NCBI GenBank assembly: GCA_013814015.1
Contig: JACCQS010000144.1
Location: forward strand, 1 to 8,580
Direction of reading: 5' to 3'
DNA from: Geodermatophilaceae bacterium
Lineage (GTDB): Bacteria; Actinomycetota; Actinomycetes; Mycobacteriales; Geodermatophilaceae
DNA: 8,580 bases
Shown here in pieces: positions 1-7,290 of this stretch. A program made the position numbers and the translations under genes. The notes under the pieces were generated by a model, which made no database searches, was not told where the DNA came from, and was given only the letters and a program-made list of their open reading frames with translations. The stretch's first letter is position 1, and each line of letters opens with the position of its first letter.

Positions 1-2
1 TG

Positions 3-389
3 GTCCGGCTTCCGTCGTACAAACCGGGTAAGGCCAACTCGAGCCGCGTCGAGATCCGTTCACCCGATTCCGCGTGCAATCCCTACCTCACCCTCGCCCT
101 GATGCTCGCCGCGGGGCTTCGCGGAATCGAGAAGGGTTACGTCCTACCGCCTGAGGCCGAAGACGATGTCTGGTCCCTCACCGACACCGAACGTCTGGCC
201 GCCGGCTACGACGACCTACCGCACAGCCTCGACGCGGCGCTGCGGGCCATGGAGAGCAGCGAACTGGTCGCCGAGACACTCGGTGAGCACACCTTTGACT
301 TCTTCCTGCGCAACAAGTGGGCCGAGTGGGCGGACTACCGCCGTGAGGTCACCCCGTTCGAGCTGTCGCGATACCTGCCCGTTCTCTAG
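3..389 (+). CDS. glnA: Glutamine synthetase, GlnA2-like, C-terminal part (5' end outside window)
   Basis: This is the last 128 codons of a type I glutamine synthetase, which makes glutamine from glutamate, ammonia and ATP in the cytoplasm as a dodecamer. The reading frame is open from the window edge to TAG at 387-389. Directly visible are the active-site stretch with N-S-S-R-V-E-I-R (around 45-68), then S-A-C-N-P-Y-L-T-L-A, and the helix with L-A-A-G-L-x-G-I-E. The tail ending in T-P-F-E-L-S-R-Y-L differs from the GlnA1-type ending and resembles actinobacterial GlnA2. A tyrosine at 138-140 in the context K-G-Y-V-L-P-P aligns with the adenylylation tyrosine of GlnE-regulated enzymes (N-L-Y-x-L-P-P). 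A nearby glnE fits the common actinobacterial arrangement of glnA and glnE genes. The family call is secure; GlnA2 rather than another paralogue is inferred from the tail. Confidence 0.93.
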   Translation, partial: VRLPSYKPGKANSSRVEIRSPDSACNPYLTLALMLAAGLRGIEKGYVLPPEAEDDVWSLTDTERLAAGYDDLPHSLDAALRAMESSELVAETLGEHTFDFFLRNKWAEWADYRREVTPFELSRYLPVL

Positions 390-479
390 CCGTAGTGACC
401 CAGCTTGGCCTCGCTGGTATGCCTGCTGACCTGTGGACGGCCCGAGCATGGTGGGACTGCGATCGGCCAGCCTTGATCC

Positions 480-1191
480 GTGCCTGCACCCACCGACATC
501 CCAGCGGCGTTACGCGGTGGGCTGTTCACGTTGAAGCAGGCAAGATCGCTCGGACTCAGTCGTGAAGTGTTGCGGGGGAGAAGGTTTCGTCGGGTACTCA
601 AGGAAGTCTTTGTCCTCGCGGAGATCCCCATTGGCGCGGAATTGGTTGCGCGGGCTGCGCTTCTACGGTTGCCGACCGGGGCAGTGCTGAGCCATCTCAG
701 CGCGGCATTGCTGCACCGCCTACCGGTCGCGGACGGTCGCGACGCGCACGTGACTCTGGACGATCCGGCGGGCTCGCACCGGCGTGCCGGCGTGCGCATC
801 CATCGCCGGCGCTTGCTTCCCGGGGACAAGACGCACCGACGGGGCTTGCCGGTGAGGCTGGATCGCCCGGCTCGACCTGAGCTACCCGGAAGCGAAGGTA
901 GCCATCGAGTACGACGGGACGCATCACTTGCGTGACCGCAGGCAGTGGACCTCAGACCTGATGCGCCGTGAGCTGCTGGACCAGGCCGGCTGGCGCACGA
1001 TCGTTCTCACCTCGCAGGACTACTACCGTCATCGTGACCACACCGTCGGCCGGATCGAGGCGACTCTCGTCGAGCGAGGCGTTCTGGGTTCGAGCGGGGG
1101 GAAGCAAGTGCAGGTGAGGGAGCAGGCCTGCCCGAGTTCGCCCCGCTCGATGCTAGTCCCGTGCCGGTTGAGCGGTCCTACTACGCTCTGA
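480..1191 (+). pseudogene. Broken AbiEi-type winged-helix / DUF559 endonuclease-fold gene (internal deletion plus frameshift)
   Basis: This is one ancestral gene now split over two frames. Frame A starts at GTG 480, the only start after an in-frame TGA at 474-476. It encodes an AbiEi-antitoxin-like winged helix (G-L-F-T-L-K-Q-A-R-S-L-G-L-S-R, then R-F-R-R-V) followed by the usual middle segment ending H-R-R-x-L-L-P-G-D and R-G-L-P-V at about 854. Frame B resumes at 856 with G-W-I-A-R-L-D-L, then Y-P-E-A-K-V-A-I-E-Y-D-G-T-H-H and the GWR...S-Q-D-Y-Y core of DUF559, a restriction-endonuclease/Vsr-like fold, and ends with TGA at 1189-1191. A TGA at 853-855 in frame B marks the join. Family members normally have roughly 80-100 residues between these two motifs (from memory), so the linker and the E-S-x-x-E-S-R-L-R helix appear deleted. 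The intact product would be a lone cytoplasmic protein of unproven function, often annotated as a type IV toxin-antitoxin antitoxin. No AbiEii toxin partner is present. Frame A alone would continue out of frame to 935 and is not expected to yield a normal protein. Confidence 0.82.
1182..1187 (+). promoter_or_regulatory. Candidate -10 element for a leaderless amidotransferase-glnE transcript
   Basis: TACGCT matches the actinobacterial TANNNT -10 pattern. Its final T lies 9 nt before the G of the GTG start at 1196, so transcription would begin at or within two bases of the start codon. The start has no Shine-Dalgarno sequence, which fits leaderless translation, a common mode in actinobacteria. 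No convincing -35 hexamer is seen about 17 bp upstream. This is a motif match only. Confidence 0.35.
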
Positions 1192-1195
1192 TTGC

Positions 1196-1927
1196 GTGCC
1201 CACCGTTCTCGTCGTCGAACCCGATGTATCCGATCCGATCGGACCGCTCGGCGACTGGTTGATCGCTGCTGGCCTGGTCCTGGAGATCCGGCGTCCGCAC
1301 GCCAGCGAGCCACTTCCGCAGGATCTCCACGGGTTTGACGGACTGATCGTGCTCGGCGGAGCGCAGTCGGCCACCGATGCACCGGAGGCCGCGCCGTGGA
1401 TGAGCGGCGTACGACAGCTGCTGCGGGACGGAATCGCCCGACCAGTACCGCTTCTGGGGATCTGCCTGGGTGGGCAGTTGCTCGCGCAAGAGGCCGGCGG
1501 CTCGGTTCGAGTGGGCGCGGCCGGCCCCGAGATCGGCGCACTTCTCGTCGGAAAGCGCGACGCAGCCTTCGCAGATCCGATCTTCGCGCCGCTGCCGATC
1601 ACCCCCCTGGTGATCCAGTGGCATCACGACGAGATCGATGCGCTGCCGCCCGGTGCGGTGCTGTTGGCCAACTCGGTGACCTATCCGCATCAGGCATTCC
1701 GAGTGGGCAGCTGCGCCTGGGGCCTGCAGTTTCACGTCGAGACCACCCCGGAGCTCGTCGCCACTTGGGCCGAGCAGGACTCAGCTGGACTGACCCGCGC
1801 AGGACTCGACAAGGACGAAGTCCTCGCCGAGGCATCCTCGGACGCGCATGTTGAGATCGCGCAGGTCTGGGCGGCCTTCGCGCGCCGGTTCGCCGCAGTT
1901 GTCACCGAATCCAGCGCAGCGGCCTGA
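1196..1927 (+). CDS. Class I glutamine amidotransferase (GMP-synthase-like GATase1)
   Basis: This is a cytoplasmic, 243-residue single-domain protein of the triad glutamine amidotransferase class, which hydrolyses the glutamine side-chain amide and passes ammonia to an acceptor. The nucleophile motif G-I-C-L-G-G-Q places Cys90 at the elbow. The oxyanion-region motif is V-L-G-G-A-Q-S-A-T at 52-60. G-L-Q-F-H-V-E gives His180 and Glu182, completing the Cys-His-Glu triad. W-H-H-D-E at 142-146 is typical of the GMPS-like stand-alone group. There is no synthase domain, so the acceptor is unknown. GTG 1196 is chosen because the frame has a stop at 1169-1171 and no other start before the V-L-V-V-E-P first strand. 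The stop is 3 nt before the glnE start, implying an operon and probably coupled translation. Some homologues instead act as peptidases or hydrolases (for example gamma-glutamyl hydrolases), so a non-biosynthetic role is possible. Confidence 0.9.
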   Translation: MPTVLVVEPDVSDPIGPLGDWLIAAGLVLEIRRPHASEPLPQDLHGFDGLIVLGGAQSATDAPEAAPWMSGVRQLLRDGIARPVPLLGICLGGQLLAQEAGGSVRVGAAGPEIGALLVGKRDAAFADPIFAPLPITPLVIQWHHDEIDALPPGAVLLANSVTYPHQAFRVGSCAWGLQFHVETTPELVATWAEQDSAGLTRAGLDKDEVLAEASSDAHVEIAQVWAAFARRFAAVVTESSAAA

Positions 1928-1930
1928 CGC

Positions 1931-4900
1931 GTGCCGGCGCCCGACCCCAGCCAGCGCCGCGCCGCGCGGTTGTCCCGGCTGGGGTTCTCCGAGGCCAGCC
2001 GAGCCGCTGTCCTTCTCGCCGAGCCGAGGCTCGGCTTGTGGGACACCACTGTGGATGCCCCTGCAGGGGTCGGTGCTGCGGAGATCCTCGCGGCGCTGAC
2101 CAGAGCCGGCGACCCCGACCTCGCGCTGCGCTCGTTGCACCGGCTTGCACTGGCGTGCGAGGAACCCGATGACCTGCGAGAAGCGCTGGGCGGTGACCCG
2201 GCGCTGCGCCGCCGGCTCTGCGCGGTGCTCGGGGCAAGCAGTGCTCTGGGGGAGCATCTGGAGAGCCACCCGGCCGACTGGCGGCTGCTGACTTCCGAGA
2301 GTCTGGCCACGACGCCGCGATCGGCGGTCGACATCACCGCGCACTTCCTGCACGTGGTCGGTGGCGATCCCGCCGATCCGCCCACCGGGACGGGTGGCAC
2401 AGCCGCGGCAGTACAGCGTGCAGAGGCCATCGCAGCATTGCGCCTGGCCTACCGGCGCGGATTGCTGGTGCTGGCCAGCCGCGACCTTGGGGAATCTGCC
2501 GACCTCGAGCAAGTGACCAGCGAGCTATCGGACCTGGCCACCGCCACCCTGACGGCCGCCCTGGCGATCGCAGCGGGCGGGCTAGGCGAAGAATCACCCG
2601 GCTGCCGCTTGGCGATCATCGCCATGGGCAAGTGCGGTGGACGCGAGTTGAACTACGTCAGCGACGTCGACGTCATCTTCGTCGGCGAGCCCGCCGACGG
2701 GTCTGGCCTCGAGGGCGCACTGCGTACGGCAACCCGACTGGCCAGTGATCTGATGGCCGTCTGTGCACAGGTGGCCTGGCCAGTCGATGCGGCGCTGCGC
2801 CCGGAGGGCACGGCTGGGCCGCTGGTGCGCACGCTGGACTCGCACGTGACTTACTACCAGAAATGGGCGCGGACCTGGGAGTTCCAGGCGTTGCTGAAGA
2901 TGCGCCCCGTGGCCGGCGACCCGGAACTCGGCACGGCCTACGTCGAGCGGCTTCGTCCGATGGTCTGGTCAGCAGCCGAACGCGAGCACTTCGTCGAAGA
3001 CGTCCAGAAGATGCGGCGCAGGGTGGAGGCCAATATCCCAGCCCAGCTGGTCGATCGCGAACTCAAACTCGGCCCGGGGGGACTGCGCGACGTCGAGTTC
3101 TCGGTTCAGCTGCTACAACTCGTGCACGGCCGGGCCGACGAAAAGTTGCGCATCGGCGGGACACTGCCGGCTCTCGCCGCACTCACCGCCGGCGGCTACG
3201 TGGGCCGCGAGGACGGTGAGATCCTCGCCGTGTCCTACCGCCTGCTACGGACGGTAGAACACCGCCTCCAGCTCCTGCGCCTGCGCCGGACCCACTTGCT
3301 GCCCGAAGATTGGAGTCAACTCCGTTGGCTGGCAAGATCTTTGGGCTACCGTCCAGATCAGCGAGGGGAGCCGGCGGACGTACTTGCCGCGGAGCTCGGC
3401 CTGCACACCCGCCACGTCCGGCGGCTGCATGAGAAATTGTTCTACCGGCCACTTCTCAACGCGGTCTCCCGTGTGCCCGGCGACCAACTCCGGCTCGGCC
3501 CAGAGGCAGCACGGGGCTGGCTGGCCGCGCTAGGGTTCGCCGCACCCGAGGCAGCACTGCGACACCTTGATGCGCTCACCTCAGGAGTCAGCCGAACCGC
3601 GGCCATGCAGCGGTTGCTGCTGCCAGTGGTGTTGCAGAGCTTCACCAATTCGGCTGATCCCGATGCCGGACTGCTTGCCTACCGGGCAGTCTCCGAGCAA
3701 CTCGGTCGCACCCCTTGGTATCTCCGGCTACTTCGAGACGAAGGACAGGTTCTCGAGCGGCTCGGCCTGCTGCTGGGAACGAGCAAGTACGTCGCCGACC
3801 TGCTCGGCGGTGCACCGGAAGCGCTGAAGCTGCTCGCGGAGGACACCGAATTGGTCCCCTCGGAACTGACCGAGCTCAGCACTGCCTGGATCGCCGTGGC
3901 GCAACGCAGTGCCGATCCGGTCGAGGCAGTTTCCGCCGTACGGGCGTTGCGTCGGCACGAGTTGTTGCGGTTGGCGATGAGCGACCTGCTCGGGATTGCC
4001 CAGCATCGCCAGATTCTTGCTGGTCTCAGCGATGCAGCGACGGCCACGATCCAGGCGGCGCTCACAGCGGCGGTGCGCGAAGTCGCCGGACCGGATGCCG
4101 ACCTGCCGACGCGGTTCGTCGTGATCGGGATGGGCCGCCTCGGCGGCGCGGAGATGGGTTACGGCTCCGATGCCGACGTGCTGTTCGTACACGATCCCAA
4201 GGACGCCGCCGACGAGCAGGTCTGCGCACGGGCGGCCACGGATGTCGCCGAGAAACTACGGTCGTTGCTGGCCGCCCCGTCGTCGGATCCGCCGCTGACC
4301 ATCGACACCGGTCTTCGGCCCGAAGGACGTAACGGCCCAGTCGTACGGTCGCTGGCTTCCTATCGCGCCTATTACCAACGATGGGCCCAACCATGGGAGC
4401 GGCAGGCCCTGCTGCGGGCCGCTCCGGTTGCCGGTGACCGGGATCTGGGTGCGGAGTTCGTCTCGCTGATCGATCCGCTGCGCTACCCAGCAGAGGGCCT
4501 GGCGCACGCTGACGTGGTCGAGATCCGGCGGATCAAGGCGCGTGTCGACACCGAACGGCTGCCACGAGGCGCTGACCCGGCCACTCACACGAAGTTGGGA
4601 CGAGGGGGTCTGGCCGACGTGGAGTGGACTGCCCAACTCCTGCAGCTCAGGCACGGGGCAGAGCACGAGTCCCTGCGTACGACGGGCACCTTGGAGGCTC
4701 TGCGCGCGATGGTGCCGCTGGGCTTGATCGCCGGGGACGACGCGTTGGCGATGGAGGCCGGATGGGTGATGGCGAGTCGATCACGTAACGCCATCATGTT
4801 GGTCCGCGGCCGCTCCGGCGATCAGCTGCCACGGCTTGGCAAGGACCTGTTGGGCGTCACCCGGGCCATGGGGTATCCGCCGCACCGTGACGCCGGCGAC

Positions 4901-4969
4901 TTTCTCGAGGACTACCTGCGCGTGACGCGGCGCACCCGCGGCGTCGTCGAACGTGTCTTCTACGGTTGA
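1931..4969 (+). CDS. glnE: Bifunctional glutamine synthetase adenylyltransferase / adenylyl-removing enzyme GlnE
   Basis: GlnE transfers AMP from ATP to a tyrosine of glutamine synthetase to silence it, and removes it by phosphorolysis, tuning ammonia assimilation. The 1012-residue protein is near the usual family length (about 950-1000). It shows the expected duplicated architecture. The N-terminal adenylyl-removing half has nucleotidyltransferase motif G-K-C-G-G-R-E-L-N-Y-V-S-D-V-D at 233-247 (metal ligands Asp245 and Asp247), followed by an all-helical domain with G-P-G-G-L-R-D-V-E-F at 381-390. The C-terminal adenylylating half has G-M-G-R-L-G-G-A-E-M then G-S-D-A-D at 745-749 (Asp747 and Asp749), followed by G-R-G-G-L-A-D-V-E-W at 890-899. 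Both active sites look intact. It starts at GTG 1931, 3 nt after the amidotransferase stop and without a Shine-Dalgarno sequence, suggesting translational coupling. The TGA ends 29 nt before the transporter start. Its natural substrate should be a glutamine synthetase encoded nearby, though GlnA1-type enzymes are the classical target. Confidence 0.97.
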   Translation: MPAPDPSQRRAARLSRLGFSEASRAAVLLAEPRLGLWDTTVDAPAGVGAAEILAALTRAGDPDLALRSLHRLALACEEPDDLREALGGDPALRRRLCAVLGASSALGEHLESHPADWRLLTSESLATTPRSAVDITAHFLHVVGGDPADPPTGTGGTAAAVQRAEAIAALRLAYRRGLLVLASRDLGESADLEQVTSELSDLATATLTAALAIAAGGLGEESPGCRLAIIAMGKCGGRELNYVSDVDVIFVGEPADGSGLEGALRTATRLASDLMAVCAQVAWPVDAALRPEGTAGPLVRTLDSHVTYYQKWARTWEFQALLKMRPVAGDPELGTAYVERLRPMVWSAAEREHFVEDVQKMRRRVEANIPAQLVDRELKLGPGGLRDVEFSVQLLQLVHGRADEKLRIGGTLPALAALTAGGYVGREDGEILAVSYRLLRTVEHRLQLLRLRRTHLLPEDWSQLRWLARSLGYRPDQRGEPADVLAAELGLHTRHVRRLHEKLFYRPLLNAVSRVPGDQLRLGPEAARGWLAALGFAAPEAALRHLDALTSGVSRTAAMQRLLLPVVLQSFTNSADPDAGLLAYRAVSEQLGRTPWYLRLLRDEGQVLERLGLLLGTSKYVADLLGGAPEALKLLAEDTELVPSELTELSTAWIAVAQRSADPVEAVSAVRALRRHELLRLAMSDLLGIAQHRQILAGLSDAATATIQAALTAAVREVAGPDADLPTRFVVIGMGRLGGAEMGYGSDADVLFVHDPKDAADEQVCARAATDVAEKLRSLLAAPSSDPPLTIDTGLRPEGRNGPVVRSLASYRAYYQRWAQPWERQALLRAAPVAGDRDLGAEFVSLIDPLRYPAEGLAHADVVEIRRIKARVDTERLPRGADPATHTKLGRGGLADVEWTAQLLQLRHGAEHESLRTTGTLEALRAMVPLGLIAGDDALAMEAGWVMASRSRNAIMLVRGRSGDQLPRLGKDLLGVTRAMGYPPHRDAGDFLEDYLRVTRRTRGVVERVFYG

Positions 4970-4998
4970 TCTGTGAAACGCCGACACCCGAATTCAGC

Positions 4999-5691
4999 AT
5001 GCTGACGGCCCTGCTGTTCGGCCTTGGCACCGCCGTGCCCCTTGTCGTCGGAGCCGCTGTGGGGCTGCGCTGGAAACTGCCGCCCCGAGTGCTGGCCGCC
5101 CTGATGGCCTTCGGTGCCGGCACGCTGATCGCTGCGGCCTCGAGCGAGCTGTTCGAGCCTGCCTTCGACGAGGGCGGCGTATTGCTTGCCGGCGGCTCGC
5201 TGCTCGTCGGCGCGCTGATCTACGTCGTGGCCAACCATCTCTTGGACAACCGGTTGGGTCCCAAGGCCCTTGGTTGGGCGCTGTTGCTCGGGGTGGTACT
5301 CGACGGCGTGCCGGAAAACCTCGCTCTGGGCGTCAGCATCGATTCTGGGGCTGGTGGCCTGGTGTTGCTGGTGGCCATCGCGGTCGGCAACGTGCCGGAA
5401 GCAGTCAGCGGAGCGGCCCGGATGCGGGAGCAGTACCGAATGCACCGGGTGAGGGTCTTCGGGCTGTGGGCTGTCACCGGAATGGTCCTCGTCGCAGTGA
5501 CCGTGGGCGGCACTGTCGTGGGAAGCCAGATCTCGTCCAGCGGCATCGCTGCGACCCAGGCCTTCGCGGGAGGCGCGACGATTGCCGTACTGGCCAATAC
5601 ATTGATTCCCGAGGCCTACCGCGAAGGTGGTTGGTGGATCGGCATGCCCACCGCGCTCGGCTTCCTGGTGGCCTTCATGCTCGGCGGCTGA
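4999..5691 (+). CDS. ZIP-family divalent metal transporter (variant motifs)
   Basis: This is an inner-membrane protein of 230 residues with about eight hydrophobic segments (roughly 1-22, 31-50, 63-80, 89-112, 119-138, 152-175, 184-203 and 212-228), matching the ZIP fold. ZIP proteins bring zinc or related divalent metals towards the cytoplasm. The signature in TM4 is L-D-G-V-P-E-N-L-A-L-G (Asp102, Pro105, Glu106), and in TM5 it is G-N-V-P-E-A (Asn131, Pro133, Glu134). Canonical ZIPs have histidine at the first position of each motif, so metal choice may differ. A third acidic site, L-I-P-E-A, lies at 202-206. ATG 4999 is chosen because it begins the first membrane segment; a TTG at 4966 in the same frame would overlap the end of glnE and add polar residues. 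There is no clear Shine-Dalgarno sequence. The gene is probably co-transcribed with glnE. It may be an uncharacterised subgroup rather than a zinc importer proper. Confidence 0.85.
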   Translation: MLTALLFGLGTAVPLVVGAAVGLRWKLPPRVLAALMAFGAGTLIAAASSELFEPAFDEGGVLLAGGSLLVGALIYVVANHLLDNRLGPKALGWALLLGVVLDGVPENLALGVSIDSGAGGLVLLVAIAVGNVPEAVSGAARMREQYRMHRVRVFGLWAVTGMVLVAVTVGGTVVGSQISSSGIAATQAFAGGATIAVLANTLIPEAYREGGWWIGMPTALGFLVAFMLGG

Positions 5692-5704
5692 GTATCGCCC
5701 GAGA

Positions 5705-7225
5705 TCACTGGTTGGCAGACTCCGGCGCCCGCGGCGGCGGTGAGACCTGTCGCCGCGCGATCTGTCCGGTCGGCCCCCTCGGCAGGTCATCGACGATCCA
5801 GATCAGGCGCGGGTACTTGTAGGCGGCGACCCGAAGCTTTACGAAGTTCCGGAGTTCCGCGACGGTCACCTGCGCGTCCGCTACGAGTACCACCGCGGCG
5901 CCGACCTCCTCGCCGAGATGCGGATGCTCGATGCCGATGACAGCGGCGGCGGCGACCGCTTCGTGTTCGCGCAGCGCATCTTCGATCTCGCCCGGATAGA
6001 CGTTGTAGCCACCGCGAATGATCAGGTCCTTCTTGCGGTCGACGATGAAGTAGTAGCCATCTCGGTCCCTGGTGGCCAGGTCACCGGTGCGCAGCCAGCC
6101 GTCGGTAATGATCTTCTCGGTGTCCTCTGGATGCTGCCAATACCCCTTCATGACACCGTCTCCCCGGATCGCGATCTCGCCGATCTGCTCGCTGCCCTCC
6201 GGGATGTCGTTGCCGTCCTCGCCGATCAGTTTGAGCTGCATTCCGGCTATCGGCGTACCGATCGAGCCGGGCTTGCGCTCGGCGTCCATGTGATTGAAGG
6301 AGGCGACAGGGGAGGTCTCGGACAGTCCATAGCCTTCGAGCACGATGCAGCCGAAAGCCTGTTCGAACGATTTCATCACGTCCACTGGCATGGGCGAGCC
6401 ACCAGTGATGCAGGTAAGCAGCGTCGAGGTGTCGACGGAGTCGCGGTTCGGTGCGGTGACCATGGCGGAGTACATCGTCGGTACTCCCTCGAAGATCGTC
6501 ACCCTGTCCCGGTCGATGATCTCCAACGCCTTGGTGGGGTGGAACCGAGGCATCAACGTCAGGCAGGCGCCGGCGAAGACCGCGAGATTCAGTCCGCCGG
6601 TCAGTCCGAACAGGTGGAACAGCGGCAGGCAACCCATCACGACATCAGCTGACGTGCATTTGATCATAATCGCCGACGTTGCCGCGTTGCTGCTCAGGTT
6701 CGCGTGGGTGAGCATGGCGCCGCGCGGTTTACCGCTGACCCAGGACGTGTACAGGAGCACTGCGGTGTCGTCGTCTGCAACCTGCACAGGTTCGGTGCCG
6801 TTGGGCGCGTCAGCCAGTTGTTCCGAGCTCGGACCTACCGCATCGACCAGCATGCACTCAGCGCCGGCCGCCTGGGCCGCGGCGACCGCGGCGTCTCCGG
6901 CGTTCTCGGAGGCGAAGACCAGTTTGGCTCCTGAGTCTTGCAGGCAATACTCGATCTCTCTGTGCCTGAGTAACGGGTTGAGCGGTAGGACGATGCAGCC
7001 GGCGATCAGCGACCCGTAGAACAACACCGGAAAGGCCGGCACATTGGGCAGAACGAGGCAGATCCGATCGCCTGGCTCCAGCCCGCGGGCCTTGAGCATT
7101 CCGGCGACCCGCTCAGCGGCATCGAGCAGGCCCCGATAGCTGAGCACCGACTCCTCAAGACGCACCGCCGGCCGATCCGGGTGCTTGTGAGCAGCCGTGA
7201 TCAGGCTGGTCACCAGCTGACCCAT
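5705..7225 (-). CDS. Acyl-CoA synthetase / AMP-dependent ligase, FadD-like, with altered A3 and A10 catalytic motifs
   Basis: This is a 506-residue member of the ANL adenylate-forming superfamily, most like long-chain-fatty-acid-CoA ligases, which activate fatty acids with ATP and then CoA. Core motifs are present: A5 Y-G-L-S-E-T-S-P (299-306), A7 R-T-G-D-L (379-383), hinge and A8 V-D-R-K-K-D-L-I-I-R-G-G-Y-N-V-Y-P-G-E-I-E (395-415). Two are changed. The phosphate loop reads Y-T-S-W-V-S-G-K-P-R-G instead of Y-T-S-G-T-T-G-x-P-K-G (Trp162, Val163, Arg168). The C-terminal lysine of T-G-K-I is Gln488. The surrounding residues are perfectly family-like, so these are point changes, not a frame error. 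ATG 7225 is preferred over GTG 7231 because GAGGGG lies 5 nt before it. Converging on the ZIP gene with 13 nt between stops, it leaves no room for an intergenic terminator. It may be a poor adenylator, a thioesterification-only enzyme or a decaying copy. Confidence 0.92.
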   Translation of the reverse strand: MGQLVTSLITAAHKHPDRPAVRLEESVLSYRGLLDAAERVAGMLKARGLEPGDRICLVLPNVPAFPVLFYGSLIAGCIVLPLNPLLRHREIEYCLQDSGAKLVFASENAGDAAVAAAQAAGAECMLVDAVGPSSEQLADAPNGTEPVQVADDDTAVLLYTSWVSGKPRGAMLTHANLSSNAATSAIMIKCTSADVVMGCLPLFHLFGLTGGLNLAVFAGACLTLMPRFHPTKALEIIDRDRVTIFEGVPTMYSAMVTAPNRDSVDTSTLLTCITGGSPMPVDVMKSFEQAFGCIVLEGYGLSETSPVASFNHMDAERKPGSIGTPIAGMQLKLIGEDGNDIPEGSEQIGEIAIRGDGVMKGYWQHPEDTEKIITDGWLRTGDLATRDRDGYYFIVDRKKDLIIRGGYNVYPGEIEDALREHEAVAAAAVIGIEHPHLGEEVGAAVVLVADAQVTVAELRNFVKLRVAAYKYPRLIWIVDDLPRGPTGQIARRQVSPPPRAPESANQ

Positions 7226-7290
7226 GGCCACCCCTCGAAGTAGGTGCTGTTGGCTGACGCGACGGAGTTCACGTCGGCGAGCCTAGGCAC
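7210..7290 (-). CDS. Possible 26-codon leader ORF overlapping the acyl-CoA synthetase start
   Basis: On the minus strand GAGGAGGG (7302-7295) lies 4 nt before a GTG at 7290-7288. It is the strongest Shine-Dalgarno sequence I see in the window. The ORF runs 26 codons to TGA at 7212-7210, ending 14 nt inside the ligase gene in another frame. The ligase ATG at 7225 therefore sits within its last codons, an arrangement that could couple translation. The peptide begins V-P-R-L-A-D-V-N and ends F-E-G-W-P-W-V-S-W. It is rich in Ser, Val and Trp and has no recognisable domain or run of one codon that would indicate attenuation. It is the extreme end of a much longer minus-strand open frame that is antisense to the DUF3494 gene, so chance cannot be excluded. 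Confidence 0.35.
   Translation of the reverse strand: MPRLADVNSVASANSTYFEGWPWVSW
7231..7236 (-). promoter_or_regulatory. Shine-Dalgarno of the acyl-CoA synthetase, deciding ATG 7225
   Basis: The minus-strand sequence GAGGGG is followed by five bases and then ATG at 7225-7223, normal spacing for ribosome binding. The alternative GTG at 7231-7229 directly abuts the motif and would be poorly placed. Confidence 0.6.

Noticed and set aside
400..417. CCAGC...GCTGG hairpin just after glnA, as a terminator
   Set aside because: The stem is only five base pairs with an eight-base loop and no T run follows; too weak to annotate.
480..1191. A working toxin-antitoxin pair
   Set aside because: Only an AbiEi-like domain fused to a DUF559 fold is present, the gene is broken, and no AbiEii-type nucleotidyltransferase toxin lies beside it. 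The nucleotidyltransferase motifs in the window belong to GlnE.
2022..2036. AGCCGAG-G-CTCGGCT inverted repeat
   Set aside because: It lies inside glnE coding sequence, the codons read as ordinary protein (A-E-P-R-L-G-L), and such repeats are common in GC-rich DNA.
4966..4998. TTG start at 4966 for the ZIP gene, overlapping the glnE stop
   Set aside because: It would add 11 polar residues ahead of the first membrane helix with a rare start codon; ATG 4999 fits the family better.
5918..7019. Plus-strand open frames (for example 5918-6652 and 6345-7019) opposite the acyl-CoA synthetase
   Set aside because: They mirror a well-supported minus-strand gene and show no domain or start signal; typical GC-rich shadows.
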